A DNA stretch of 64,000 bases from Mucilaginibacter tolerans (GTDB lineage Bacteria > Bacteroidota > Bacteroidia > Sphingobacteriales > Sphingobacteriaceae), in assembly GCF_030519375.1 (NCBI RefSeq), contig NZ_JAUMKB010000017.1:1-64000 (forward strand), given 5' to 3'. Both the position numbers and the translations under genes were made by a program. The number at the start of each line of letters is the position of its first letter. Within the stretch, counting starts at the first letter, position 1. The notes beneath the pieces are model-generated. The model was not told where the DNA came from. It made no database searches and saw only the letters and a list, made by a program, of their open reading frames with translations. This document shows positions 35,926 to 46,023 of this stretch, in pieces.

Positions 35926-35972
35926 GATGGTATGAGTGCGGCCTGAAAAGACAGCTGAAATTTAATACCATC
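35926..35972 (+). other. Inverted repeat in the gap before the NagB-like gene
   Basis: GATGGTAT (35926-35933) and ATACCATC (35965-35972) are perfect inverted repeats 31 bases apart, in the 166-base gap between the second GH109 and the NagB-like gene. There is no T-run. It could be an mRNA processing hairpin or simply chance. Confidence 0.3.
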
Positions 35973-36052
35973 ACCAGTAAAGCAGGTTAGAAACCAGGCT
36001 ACGGGAAGGGTTATGTAAAATAGTTTATAAATAAAAAATACGAGTCATCTTT

Positions 36053-36832
36053 ATGAGAGTTTACATCGAAAAAAATGCACAGGATTTAGGCGTTATTGCG
36101 GGCAATGCAGCGGCACAACACATTCGGGAAGCGATAGCCGGGCGTGGCACAGCCAACATCATCCTGGCAACAGGCACCAGCCAATTCGAAACATTAAAGC
36201 AGTTGATCAAGGCGCCGGGAATAGCATGGAATAAGGTGGTTATGTTTCATCTGGATGAGTATATTAATATCCCGATATCACATAAAGCAAGCTTCAGAAA
36301 ATACCTGACAGAACTTTTTCTTGACAAATTACCACCATTAAAAGCAGCCTATTTAATTGACGGCGAATCAGAGCCGAAAGCAGAATGCGAACGCTTGAAT
36401 AAGCTTATTAGCGACCATCCCATAGATGTTGCCTTAATTGGTATTGGTGAAAACTGCCATTTGGCATTCAATGATCCTCCGGCTGATTTTGAAACCAATG
36501 CGCCTTATATCATTATTGATCAACTGGATGAGGATTGTAAACAGCAACAAATGAATGAAGGCTGGTTCTCTTCCATGGATGAAGTTCCTACGCAGGCTAT
36601 CAGTATGTCAGTTCGGCAGATCATGAAATCCAAACATATTATTTGTTCAGTTCCGGATCTGCGCAAAGCAAAAGCGGTTAAAAACTGCCTTGAAGAACCA
36701 ATAAGCAATATTTATCCGGCAACTATTTTATCGTCGCATCGAAGCTGTGATCTGTTCCTGGAAACGCTGTCCGCTTCCTTGCTGTCAAATGATGCATCTC
36801 GTTATACAGCGACTGCAAATTATGAAGCTTAA
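36053..36832 (+). CDS. NagB/SugarP isomerase-family glucosamine-6-phosphate deaminase-like protein
   Basis: 259 residues, the length of NagB. The fold is shown by IILATGTSQFETLKQL, VVMFHLDEYINI (Asp68), ALIGIGENCHLAFNDPP (His136) and the C-terminal KAKAVKNCLEEPISNIYPATIL. NagB converts glucosamine-6-phosphate to fructose-6-phosphate and ammonia. Against E. coli NagB the catalytic loop differs: Asp141 becomes Asn134, the adjacent Gly becomes Cys135, His143 is kept (His136), and Glu148 becomes Asp141. The change to GEN-HLAFNDP is shared by a broader group of NagB-like proteins, as far as I recall. It has no signal peptide, so it acts in the cytoplasm on amino sugar released by the PUL. Confidence 0.8.
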   Translation: MRVYIEKNAQDLGVIAGNAAAQHIREAIAGRGTANIILATGTSQFETLKQLIKAPGIAWNKVVMFHLDEYINIPISHKASFRKYLTELFLDKLPPLKAAYLIDGESEPKAECERLNKLISDHPIDVALIGIGENCHLAFNDPPADFETNAPYIIIDQLDEDCKQQQMNEGWFSSMDEVPTQAISMSVRQIMKSKHIICSVPDLRKAKAVKNCLEEPISNIYPATILSSHRSCDLFLETLSASLLSNDASRYTATANYEA

Positions 36833-36879
36833 TATTTCAGAATAAAAATTGTAAACCTGTTTTAGAAAACTTAAGCAAA

Positions 36880-38988
36880 ATGATCAAAAAAGTAAAGCAT
36901 GTCCGCCACATAATAATATTGACATTGTCCGTATTGTTGTGTTCCGTATGCGCCGCGCAAGAGGTCAACACTTTCGATCATTACTTTAAGCTTCTGCCAC
37001 GTCCTCAAACTGTTCAACTATTAAATGGAGAAGGGCTGTTATCTACTGACATCCGTAGCATTTGTTTTAATAACTCCGGCACGGGACTGGTTATACCGGG
37101 TTTGTTAAGCAAATTTCCACGCGTAAGCATCCCGGCAAAGGGTTCTCTCTTGCTAAAACTTAAAAAAGAACTCGCACTACCATCAGATGAAGGCTACATT
37201 CTTTCAGTCAGAAACAAAAAGGTGGTCATCGAAGCTAAAAGCAGAAGCGGGCTATTTTACGGGATGCAGACTTTGAATCAATTGTTGGAGGATGCGCACG
37301 ACCAGAATGTCCCGATTCCGGCCTGCAGGATAATGGACTATCCGGCTATGCCCGTGAGAGCTGTTCACATCGATCTGAAAAACCACCTGGATGCGCGCAG
37401 TTACTACTACAAAACCATTGATCGTTTAGCAGCAATCAAGGTAAACAATATCATTTTTGAATTTGAAGATAAGCTGAAATACAAAAAGGCAAAAGAGGTT
37501 GGGGCAGCTGATGCAATCTCTATCGAAGAATTTGCCGCATTAAGCAAATATGCCAAAGATCGCTTTATTGAAATAAGCCCGCTTGTTCAGGGCTTGGGTC
37601 ATGCATCTTTCATATTAAAACACGATGCCTATAAGCGTCTGCGTGACAACCCGGCTTCGGATTGGGTATTTGATCCGCTTAACCCAAAGACTTACGAGCT
37701 CCAGTTTTCGATGTATGAAGACGCTATAAAGGCCACGCCCTATGGGAAGTACCTGCATGTCGGTGGTGATGAAGTGGGGGCGTTGGGAAAATCTGAACGA
37801 TCTAAGGCTTCCGGCAAAAGCCCGCTCGAGCTGCAAATGTACTGGTTAAAAAAGGTGACAGATTTTGCGCGGGAGCATCGCCGGATCCCTATTTTTTGGG
37901 ACGATATGGTGTTCAAATTAGGCGGCCTGTACCAAACAACCTGGGATTCTACTTTAAGTACTAAGCAGGTAAATGAGCTTTGGGAGAAAAATAGGAGCAT
38001 TCTGGATAAAAATATTCCCCTTTTCCCCCGGAACTGCATTTACATGCGCTGGAATTACGAGGCTCCAGCCTCTGCCGGTAACATCTTAGCGCTTGATTGG
38101 TATAAATCGCACAACCTGGATGTAATGGCGGCGACATCGGCACAAATGTCTTATGCCATGTTGCAACGCAACCAATCAAACTTTCAAGCAATTAAAGACT
38201 TTTGCCAGCTTACCGCTAAGAAGAAATTAAAAGGAATATTATGTACCGTATGGGACGATAGTTCGCCCCACTTCGAAACTACCTGGCGCGGTCTGCATGA
38301 TTTTGCCTGGTTTAGCTGGAATGATAAAGATTATAGCGAGAAAGTTGTTCATGCCACCTTCAGGCACCGGTTTTATTCACCCAAATTGGCTGGAGAACAG
38401 TATGAGTTCCAGAATATTTTAGAAAAAGCGGTAAGCGTTTGGGATACAGCCTTTATAGTTAATGGCGATAGGGAGAACTATCACCAGTCGTTTAAGCTTG
38501 TAGACATGCCCGACAAATCCAAAAGTGGTCAATGGAGCTTGTTATATCAAGACCGGTTAAAACAGGCTGCGAAAGCGGTTTCTAGGTGTGATACTGTAAA
38601 ACACCGGATAGCAGAAGCCCTGATACTGGCGAGAAGAAATAAGTACAGCCTTGAGGTGTTCGCGCAGATAAATGAGCTGCAGGCCTATTCTTCAAAATTA
38701 TTGCTCCTGCTTAAGCAGTACGATGACGCCCCGACATTAGATGACAAGAACCGGGTATTACGCAAGATTGGAGATTATCAAAGTGAATTTCCAGTGATCC
38801 GCTCTCGGCTAGAAAAGGTCTTTGCTGTAACGCGGGTTATGGCCAGACCACCCGGTTACAAGTTAGACTCAAACCTTCACGCTCACCTGGCAAGCAGTAC
38901 TTATAATACCGACTGGATGTATTGGTATGAACTGGCAATGAACAGGAAAGTGTCGGAATGGCTACAATCCAATCACGTTAAGCAATAA
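36880..38988 (+). CDS. Exported GH20-type beta-N-acetylhexosaminidase
   Basis: 702 residues with a signal peptide (HIIILTLSVLLCSVCAAQ). Residues about 35-150 form the GH20b-type alpha/beta domain (LPRPQTVQLLNGEG, YILSVRNKKVVIEAKSRSGL, FYGMQTLNQLL). The TIM barrel follows with the family signature HVGGDEVG, catalytic Asp297-Glu298, and a later tryptophan-rich pocket (CTVWDDSSPHFETTWRGLHDFAWF). GH20 removes terminal beta-GlcNAc or beta-GalNAc with substrate-assisted catalysis. The C-terminal ~170 residues are helical and not recognised. The enzyme lies between the NagB-like gene and susC. Confidence 0.85.
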   Translation: MIKKVKHVRHIIILTLSVLLCSVCAAQEVNTFDHYFKLLPRPQTVQLLNGEGLLSTDIRSICFNNSGTGLVIPGLLSKFPRVSIPAKGSLLLKLKKELALPSDEGYILSVRNKKVVIEAKSRSGLFYGMQTLNQLLEDAHDQNVPIPACRIMDYPAMPVRAVHIDLKNHLDARSYYYKTIDRLAAIKVNNIIFEFEDKLKYKKAKEVGAADAISIEEFAALSKYAKDRFIEISPLVQGLGHASFILKHDAYKRLRDNPASDWVFDPLNPKTYELQFSMYEDAIKATPYGKYLHVGGDEVGALGKSERSKASGKSPLELQMYWLKKVTDFAREHRRIPIFWDDMVFKLGGLYQTTWDSTLSTKQVNELWEKNRSILDKNIPLFPRNCIYMRWNYEAPASAGNILALDWYKSHNLDVMAATSAQMSYAMLQRNQSNFQAIKDFCQLTAKKKLKGILCTVWDDSSPHFETTWRGLHDFAWFSWNDKDYSEKVVHATFRHRFYSPKLAGEQYEFQNILEKAVSVWDTAFIVNGDRENYHQSFKLVDMPDKSKSGQWSLLYQDRLKQAAKAVSRCDTVKHRIAEALILARRNKYSLEVFAQINELQAYSSKLLLLLKQYDDAPTLDDKNRVLRKIGDYQSEFPVIRSRLEKVFAVTRVMARPPGYKLDSNLHAHLASSTYNTDWMYWYELAMNRKVSEWLQSNHVKQ

Positions 38989-39066
38989 AAATTTTGAATG
39001 AAGAAAGCAGTAGCCAATAAACTATACTCAAATCAACCCTAATACTTAATTGTAAAACTTTTGACC

Positions 39067-42000
39067 ATGCAACACTTTACTCACCCTCCATTAAAAAATG
39101 GCATTTTGAAATGGAAAGTCATAACAAGCATCCTGCTTGTTGTCATACCGATTCTTCTATTTGCACAAACGAAACCCATTTCGGGCATTGTAAAAGATGA
39201 AAATGGGAATGGCGTGCCATATGTTACCGTTACCTTAAAAGATGGAAGTTTGGCTACCCGAACTGATTCAGCAGGCCGGTTTTCTATATCCGCTGCTCCC
39301 GGTTCGGTACTGGTTTTGTCGGCTGTCAGTTATGAGAAAAGTCAGCTTACAGTTGGTTCTAAAAGTCAATATGTGATAACGCTTAAATCGTTAACCTCTC
39401 AGTTAGGTGAGGTATTGGTAATTGGCTACGGCACACAGAAAAAAAGTGATCTGACAGGGTCAGTTAGCCGGGTAAAGGGCGAGGACTTAAAATTACTTCC
39501 GACACAGCGGGTTGACCAGGCTTTGCAGGGGCGTGCACCGGGTGTATCTGTTCAGAATACAGACGGATCTCCGGGGGGCAACACGGTAATTCGTATCCGC
39601 GGATCAAACTCTATAAATGGGGACAACAGTGCTCTTATTGTTATTGATGGATTACAGGGTGGTAACCTCAATTCACTAAATCCCAATGATATTTCGTCTA
39701 TTGAAATTCTAAAGGACGCTTCTGCTACGGCCATATACGGGTCACAGGGTGCCAATGGTGTTATATTGGTCACAACCAAACTGGGCAAGCAAGGAAAGGC
39801 AGTGATTAATTATACGTTTGATGGTAGTGTTGCCAACCTTAATAACAAACCAAAACTGCTAAATGCAGCCGACTATGCCAGGGAAATAAATAAGGTGCGT
39901 TTAGCGCAAAATGGCAACGGCGCTCAACCTCAGCCAATTTTTTCAGATGCAGAAATCGCAGCATTTCAGCAAAATGGCGGAACCGACTGGGTTGACCAGG
40001 TGTACAGGCCAGCTTATACCCAAAATCACCAACTGTCTGTCAGCGGTGGTAGCGAGAAGGTTAGTTACCTGCTGTCTGGCGCATATTTAAACCAGGAAGG
40101 TATCCTCATCAACTCTGCCTATGACCGTTATTCTATACGTGGGAATTTTAGAGCGGAAATTGCTAAGTGGGTTAGCTTCGGCGCGAATTTGTCAACATCC
40201 AAAGAAAAATCAAACTCAGCTTTATTTGGCGGAAGCATTAATTACCCCGCCAACCCGGTAATAGCGGCGCCCAGGTTCTCACCAACCATACCTGTGTATG
40301 ATTCAGTGGGTAATTACAGTGCCGCAGCGCTAAGATATGCCAACCCAACGCTTTGGAACCCGGTTGCCAGCGCGAAGGAGCCTATAATTAATAATGGTAC
40401 GATACATAATAATATTAATGCCTACCTGGAATTTAAGCTGCTGGAAGGCTTAACACTGAAAATTACCGGTGGCGCTATCCTGACCAATATAGATGACTAC
40501 AGCTTTTATAATAACAAAACATTTACCGGGTTAGCCAAGAATGGCAGCGGGAATATTTTCGCAGATAACAACACCTATTTTCAGAATTCCAATATACTTA
40601 CCTATGATAAGACAATAAACAAAAGCCATTTTACCATTACCGCTGTTGCCGAACAGAAATATACTAAAGATTTCAATTCGACGATCAATGCCAGCGATTT
40701 TGCGGTACAACAGACAGGTGTTTTTGATGTAGGCGGGGCAAATACTGTAACCACTGCTTCGTCTTCATCAGAAAGGGTTATCAACTCCTACCTTGGTCGG
40801 ATAAATTATATATTTGACAATAAATATCTCTTTACCGCCAGCATAAGGGCTGATGGGTCATCTGTATTTGGGAGCGATAACAAATGGGGGTACTTCCCGT
40901 CGGGATCGGTAGCCTGGAGAGCTTCAGAAGAGCACTTTATTAAAGATCTTCATATCTTTTCTGATTTAAAATTCAGAGTCAGCTATGGCGTTACAGGTAA
41001 CCAGGCCATTAATCCTTATCAAACTTTGGCACATATTAGCTCAGGCTTTAATTACCCGTATGATGGAACTGATGTATCAAATCTGGGTTATTCGATTACC
41101 TCTACCGCTAACCCTAAACTTAAGTGGGAAAAAACAGCTCAAACTGATGCCGGATTGGACATGTCGATATTCAATGGAAGATTAGAGTTCACTTTTGATT
41201 ATTATAATAAACTTACCACTGACCTGTTGCTTCCGAGAGTTCTTCCATCTTACTCGGGGTTATCTTCTATTCTCGACAATGTTGGTTCTATCCGTAACAG
41301 GGGTATCGAGTTTTCAATTTCAGGGAATCCATTTGTAGGGAAGTTTTCATGGAATACAGGCTTAACTTTTTCAGCAAACAGGGCTAAAGTAATAGACCTG
41401 GGCGGCGTGGACCGTATCGGTTTTGCCTCAGGTGGTTTCGGCGGGCAGAGTGTTAATAGTGTATTTATGTACCTGGTAAAGGGTCAGCCGTATGGTGAGA
41501 TGATTGGTTATGGGTACAAAGGGGTTTGGAAAACAAGCGAGGCGGCAGACGCCGCCAAATATGGGCAGTTGCCCGGTGACCCGCATTATGACGACCTGAA
41601 TGGCGATGGCATCATCAATTCAAAGGATGAAAAAGTTATCGGTAATTCCACCCCGAAATTCATTTTTGGATGGACAAATAAGTTTACCTACTCAAATTTT
41701 GATCTCAGCTTTTTGATACAAGGATCGAAGGGCAACAGCATATTTGACATATCCAGAATTGCTCTTGAATCGCCGGGAGGAACCAGCGCTGATCTTTTGA
41801 ACAGATGGTCGCCGTCAAATCAGAACTCATCTATCCCCGCAATAATTGACCAGGCGACAAGAGCTGCTTCTGGCTTGGTTAGTACCGTAAAAATACCTGG
41901 TAGTTCCGCCAATAGAACTTCCAGATGGGTGGAGGATGGATCGTATGCGCGCTTAAAAAATATCACTTTGGGTTACAACCTGCCTGCGGCGATATCACAA

Positions 42001-42183
42001 CGGTTTCATGTAAACAATCTCCGGGTATATGTAAGTGCCACAAATTTAATCACGATCACAAAATATAAAGGCAGCGACCCGGAAGTAAGTTCATACACTG
42101 GTAACGATGCCCAGTTTGGATCTGATTTTGGTACCTACCCGCAATCTAAAATTTTCAATGTCGGCTTAAATGTTTCATTATAA
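39067..42183 (+). CDS. SusC/RagA TonB-dependent transporter (amino-sugar PUL)
   Basis: 1038 residues from the ATG at 39067; a TTG two codons earlier is less likely. The signal or anchor segment (VITSILLVVIPILLFAQ) is followed by the regulatory-like beta domain (ISGIVKDENGNGVPYVTVTLKDG), then plug motifs (LGEVLVIGYGTQKKSDLTGSVS and ILKDASATAIYGSQGANGVILVTT) and the barrel ending GLNVSL. No STN domain, which fits control by the LacI protein rather than ECF/FecR. It is embedded in an operon, 78 bases after GH20 and 12 before susD. Confidence 0.95.
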   Translation: MQHFTHPPLKNGILKWKVITSILLVVIPILLFAQTKPISGIVKDENGNGVPYVTVTLKDGSLATRTDSAGRFSISAAPGSVLVLSAVSYEKSQLTVGSKSQYVITLKSLTSQLGEVLVIGYGTQKKSDLTGSVSRVKGEDLKLLPTQRVDQALQGRAPGVSVQNTDGSPGGNTVIRIRGSNSINGDNSALIVIDGLQGGNLNSLNPNDISSIEILKDASATAIYGSQGANGVILVTTKLGKQGKAVINYTFDGSVANLNNKPKLLNAADYAREINKVRLAQNGNGAQPQPIFSDAEIAAFQQNGGTDWVDQVYRPAYTQNHQLSVSGGSEKVSYLLSGAYLNQEGILINSAYDRYSIRGNFRAEIAKWVSFGANLSTSKEKSNSALFGGSINYPANPVIAAPRFSPTIPVYDSVGNYSAAALRYANPTLWNPVASAKEPIINNGTIHNNINAYLEFKLLEGLTLKITGGAILTNIDDYSFYNNKTFTGLAKNGSGNIFADNNTYFQNSNILTYDKTINKSHFTITAVAEQKYTKDFNSTINASDFAVQQTGVFDVGGANTVTTASSSSERVINSYLGRINYIFDNKYLFTASIRADGSSVFGSDNKWGYFPSGSVAWRASEEHFIKDLHIFSDLKFRVSYGVTGNQAINPYQTLAHISSGFNYPYDGTDVSNLGYSITSTANPKLKWEKTAQTDAGLDMSIFNGRLEFTFDYYNKLTTDLLLPRVLPSYSGLSSILDNVGSIRNRGIEFSISGNPFVGKFSWNTGLTFSANRAKVIDLGGVDRIGFASGGFGGQSVNSVFMYLVKGQPYGEMIGYGYKGVWKTSEAADAAKYGQLPGDPHYDDLNGDGIINSKDEKVIGNSTPKFIFGWTNKFTYSNFDLSFLIQGSKGNSIFDISRIALESPGGTSADLLNRWSPSNQNSSIPAIIDQATRAASGLVSTVKIPGSSANRTSRWVEDGSYARLKNITLGYNLPAAISQRFHVNNLRVYVSATNLITITKYKGSDPEVSSYTGNDAQFGSDFGTYPQSKIFNVGLNVSL

Positions 42184-42195
42184 ATAGTTACAGAA

Positions 42196-43617
42196 ATGAG
42201 AAATTTAAATTTGTTTACTAAGAAGACTGGCTTTCAGTTGGTAGCCATTCTTATACTTTTATCATCTTGTAAAAAATTGCAGGAAGAGCCTAAAAGTGTT
42301 ATTACCCCCAATAATTTTTACACTACCACAACCCAGATACAGTCTGCTTATACGGCTTCTATGAGCTTGTTATGGAGCCGCAACCAGGGTTACTCGGCGT
42401 ATATGGATGATTTTAACCAGGATGATCAGATCGTAAGGGGGGATTTGAATATATCGGAGAACTATGGAGCCGAACTATGGGCCGCCCATTATTCTGCTTT
42501 GTTAAACATCAATACCGCTATCAAAGCTCTGAAGAAGGGGTTGGTTGGGGTAGACCAGGGCCAAATAGATGATTTGATGGGTCAGGGTAAATTTCTCAGA
42601 GCTTTCAATTATTTCATGCTAGTGAGAATATTCGGAGGCGTTCCACTCATTACCGAAGATACGCCCGATCCGGTTAATGTGAAAATGGCACGCTCAACGG
42701 TCCAACAGGTCTATGATCAGATTATTAGTGATTTTACAGATGCAATAGCCAAGCTCCCGGTAACACGCTCAGCAGATATGCGGGGGTTGCCAACCAGGGA
42801 TGCGGCTAAAGGTTTGCTAGCAAAAGCTTACCTTACAATGGCTACTTTCCCGTTAAATAAACCGGAAAATTATGCAAAGGCGGCCGAAATGGCCGGGGAA
42901 GTAATTGATAGTGCAAATTATTCGCTTGTGCCGGACATATCTACATTATTCTCTGTTGCTAATCAATATGGCCCGGAGATGATGTGGAGCTTCAACTCAA
43001 ACGCTCAGAACCAGGGACCCGATCCGCGTATATGGTCGGATATGAGGGGTTTTGGAGATATTTGCGCTGAACCTACCTGGGAACAAGCCTATCCAAAACA
43101 ACCCAGAAAGGACGCTTTTATAGAAACCACATTAAACGGGGTTCTCTACTATGATCTTGGCGATTACTGGCCGGGGGTTAAGAAGTTTCAGTATGATGCC
43201 CCCGCAGATTTTGCTGCCGGTCGCTCTGTAGTGAGCATGCCTATTATTCGTTTTGCCGATGTATTGCTGATTTTTGCTGAAGCCGACAATATGGCCAAAG
43301 GTGCCCCCTCGCAAAAGGCTGTTGACGCTATTAACCGGGTGATAGACCGGGCAAATGGACATGTAATAAATTCGGAGGACCCTTTAGCTACTACCAGCAT
43401 GACCATGGCTGAGTTTGATAATAAGGTGATTATGGAAAGAGATTATGAACTATGCTTTGAAATAGATCGGTGGTTTGACCTTATAAGAAAACATATTCTG
43501 AAACAAGAAAGTCTTCCTGATTATCAAATCAATTTTAGTGATAATGATTATTTATGGCCCATTCCGACAAATGATATACAAGTAGATCCTTTACTTACGC
43601 AAAACCCGGGATATTAA
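42196..43617 (+). CDS. RagB/SusD lipoprotein (amino-sugar PUL)
   Basis: 473 residues with a lipobox cysteine near residue 25 (LILLSSC). Family signatures: QGKFLRAFNYFMLVRIFGGVPLITED, RDAAKGLLAKAYLTMATFPLNKPENY, RFADVLLIFAEADNMAKG, MERDYELCFEIDRWFDLIRK and the terminal WPIPTNDIQVDPLLTQNPGY. It pairs with the SusC directly upstream as the surface lid of the transporter. Confidence 0.95.
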   Translation: MRNLNLFTKKTGFQLVAILILLSSCKKLQEEPKSVITPNNFYTTTTQIQSAYTASMSLLWSRNQGYSAYMDDFNQDDQIVRGDLNISENYGAELWAAHYSALLNINTAIKALKKGLVGVDQGQIDDLMGQGKFLRAFNYFMLVRIFGGVPLITEDTPDPVNVKMARSTVQQVYDQIISDFTDAIAKLPVTRSADMRGLPTRDAAKGLLAKAYLTMATFPLNKPENYAKAAEMAGEVIDSANYSLVPDISTLFSVANQYGPEMMWSFNSNAQNQGPDPRIWSDMRGFGDICAEPTWEQAYPKQPRKDAFIETTLNGVLYYDLGDYWPGVKKFQYDAPADFAAGRSVVSMPIIRFADVLLIFAEADNMAKGAPSQKAVDAINRVIDRANGHVINSEDPLATTSMTMAEFDNKVIMERDYELCFEIDRWFDLIRKHILKQESLPDYQINFSDNDYLWPIPTNDIQVDPLLTQNPGY

Positions 43618-43678
43618 AAGAGGTTTATTGTGGTATACCGCTCCTTAATAGTTTTAAATGGGTTGGCAAATTGCTCGA

Positions 43679-44890
43679 ATGAAAAAGCTTATATTATCTG
43701 GAATATTAATATCAATTTGTTCTGTATCGTTTGCGCAAAAAAGAATATCCCGGGAATCGATGCGGAAGTTAGTGACTGCGGACCTGGAATTTTCTGTGCA
43801 ACAATACAAATCGCTGATACATATTTTACCACCTGGGGAAATGCTTAAAACTTATGACGCGGCAACAGGTAAGTTGATAACAAGCGATTCGGAATGGTGG
43901 TGTAGCGGGTTTTACCCTGGTACACTATGGTATCTGTATGAGTATTCAGGCGATACTGCATTAAAACGGGAAGCAGAGAAACGAATGACAATTATAAAAG
44001 GAGAGGCATTTAATTCGGGCAATCATGACCTTGGGTTTAAAATATTTTGCAGCTTCGGTAATGCATACCGTATTACCAAACAACAGCAGTATAAAGAAAC
44101 TATACTGACTGCCGCAAAATCTTTGGCATCACGGTATCGTCCAACTATTAAATCAATTCAATCGTGGGACTCTTCTGCCATGTATAAGTGCCCGGTAATT
44201 ATTGATAATTTAATGAACCTCGAATTATTGGAATGGAGCAGCAAAAATGGAGGGGAGAGTCGGTTGGGTGAGATAGCTGTAAACCATGCGAATACAACGA
44301 TGAAAAATCATTTTCGCCCTGATTTCAGTTCCTATCACTTAATTGATTATGACTTATCTACAGGGAAGGTGATGCGTAAGATCACCAGGCAGGGCGCAGC
44401 CGATTCATCCGCGTGGAGCAGAGGCCAGGCATGGGGATTATACGGTTATACTATGATGTACCGCTTTACTAAAAATAGACGGTACTTGTCCCAGGCAAAG
44501 CATATCGCAAAATTTATACTCAATCATCCGCATCTCCCGGCTGATAAGATTCCCTATTGGGATTTTGATGCACCGGGGATTCCTAACACCTATCGCGATG
44601 CTTCAGCGGCTGCTGTAATGGCATCCGCTTTTCTTGAATTGGGAAGATATACAAAGGGGCAGCTTCGGATACAGTATATTGCAACGGCGGAGAAAATAAT
44701 TCAGACGCTCTCTTCCCCTTTATACCTTGCTAAGTTGGGTACCAATGGCGGCTTTTTGCTAAAGCATAGTGTTGGCGCCTTACCTTTTAGATCTGAAGTG
44801 GATGTGCCATTAACCTATGCAGATTACTATTTTGTGGAAGCTTTAATAAGATATAAAAATTGGTATTTAAAGGGAACCCGCAAAGTATGA
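43679..44890 (+). CDS. Exported GH88 unsaturated glucuronyl hydrolase
   Basis: 403 residues from the ATG at 43679, which opens a signal peptide (KKLILSGILISICSVSFAQ); an ATG seven codons earlier lacks this logic. GH88 landmarks: SEWWCSGFYPGTLWYLYEYSG, NHDLGF with Asp117, VIIDNLMNLELL with Asp176 (the two essential aspartates of the family), QGAADSSAWSRGQAWGLYGYTM, and PYWDFDAPGIPNTYRDASAAAVMAS. GH88 hydrates the 4,5-double bond of unsaturated uronic acids left at the non-reducing end by polysaccharide lyases. This points to a uronate-containing glycan, though no lyase gene is in the window. Its stop overlaps the next start (ATGA). Confidence 0.93.
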   Translation: MKKLILSGILISICSVSFAQKRISRESMRKLVTADLEFSVQQYKSLIHILPPGEMLKTYDAATGKLITSDSEWWCSGFYPGTLWYLYEYSGDTALKREAEKRMTIIKGEAFNSGNHDLGFKIFCSFGNAYRITKQQQYKETILTAAKSLASRYRPTIKSIQSWDSSAMYKCPVIIDNLMNLELLEWSSKNGGESRLGEIAVNHANTTMKNHFRPDFSSYHLIDYDLSTGKVMRKITRQGAADSSAWSRGQAWGLYGYTMMYRFTKNRRYLSQAKHIAKFILNHPHLPADKIPYWDFDAPGIPNTYRDASAAAVMASAFLELGRYTKGQLRIQYIATAEKIIQTLSSPLYLAKLGTNGGFLLKHSVGALPFRSEVDVPLTYADYYFVEALIRYKNWYLKGTRKV

Positions 44891-46023
44891 AACGGATGCA
44901 ACATGTTTATTTGAAAGTAATATTTTCTGCTTTAGTTATAATAGCTTTTGCTCCTGATGCATGGTGTTTATCCGGAAATGGTATTGCTGCAGATACGCTG
45001 ACTTTTTATGACGGCCGTCAATTCACAGTGATTGGCAGGTTTCATAATGAAGAAAACTATCGCCGGTTTCCGCAACGATATAAGGGTGTTTTGAGAGACC
45101 AGGTTTGGGAAGAGAGTTTGAGCTCGGCAGGTATTGCTATCCGGTTCCGAACGAACGCAACCCTTATAGCAGTAAGGTGGTCCTTAAGGGAAATTGATCC
45201 GCTATCAAAAGAGGCCGGATCTATCGGCACCGACGGGGTTGATTTGTATTGTAACACCGCTGCAGGCTGGCAGTATGTCAACACCGGGAAACCAAAACAT
45301 AAGGAGAACCAGTTTATATTGCTGCGTAATGGAGATGGAGGATACAAAGAATATTTGTTAAACCTTCCTTTGTATAATGGGGTGGATTCACTTTCTATTG
45401 GCGTAAATGGAACGGCAGATATTTCGAAGCCTGTTGAAAAATATCTTATCGAAAAGAAACCGGTTATATACTATGGCAGCAGCATTGCCCAGGGAGCAGC
45501 GGCCTCGCGGCCCGGGATGGCCTTTACTAATATTCTTTCACGAAAATTGGATATCCCATTTATCAATTTTGGCTTTAGCGGTGAGGGGAAATTTGACTTG
45601 TCAGTTGCATCGGCAATGAGCGAGGTTGACGCGTCTTTGTATATTATAGATTGTACCCCAAATTCAAAAAAGGAAATTATTTGCGACAGTGCAATAAAGG
45701 TGGTGAGGCTTTTAAAAGAGAAAAGGCCACTGATCCCGGTTTTATTGGTGGAAGGGTTTTATTATGAAGATAGCTACTTTAATAAGGATGGCCTGGCTAA
45801 CATAGATGATAAGAGAAAGGAATTGAGAAAAGCCTTTGAGTTGCTTAAGGAATCAGGGATTAAGGGATTATATTACAAAAAAGGAGATGGATTAATTGGG
45901 TATGATCATGAAGGAACTGCGGATGGGGTGCATCCCAACGATGTTGGCATGTTGCGGTTTTCTGAGCAAATGTTACCCGTTATTGAGTCTGTTTTGAAAA
46001 AGAAAATCAGTAAAAATGACTAA
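44887..46023 (+). CDS. Exported SGNH/GDSL carbohydrate esterase
   Basis: 378 residues from the ATG at 44887, which forms an ATGA overlap with the GH88 stop and begins a signal peptide (VIFSALVIIAFAPDAWC). Residues about 40-180 form the GxDLY beta domain found before many SGNH hydrolases (GTDGVDLYCNTAAGW). The catalytic domain has block I YGSSIAQGAAASRPG (Ser199), block II NFGFSGEGKFD and block V DGVHPNDVGM with the Asp-His pair. It probably removes acetyl or other ester groups from the glycan before hydrolysis. Very close in pattern to the N-terminal SGNH unit of the protein at 53541-55322. Confidence 0.85.
   Translation: MKRMQHVYLKVIFSALVIIAFAPDAWCLSGNGIAADTLTFYDGRQFTVIGRFHNEENYRRFPQRYKGVLRDQVWEESLSSAGIAIRFRTNATLIAVRWSLREIDPLSKEAGSIGTDGVDLYCNTAAGWQYVNTGKPKHKENQFILLRNGDGGYKEYLLNLPLYNGVDSLSIGVNGTADISKPVEKYLIEKKPVIYYGSSIAQGAAASRPGMAFTNILSRKLDIPFINFGFSGEGKFDLSVASAMSEVDASLYIIDCTPNSKKEIICDSAIKVVRLLKEKRPLIPVLLVEGFYYEDSYFNKDGLANIDDKRKELRKAFELLKESGIKGLYYKKGDGLIGYDHEGTADGVHPNDVGMLRFSEQMLPVIESVLKKKISKND

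Noticed and set aside
44860..44886. Longer start for the SGNH esterase gene
   Set aside because: It would put nine residues before the signal peptide; the ATGA overlap at 44887 is the more natural start.
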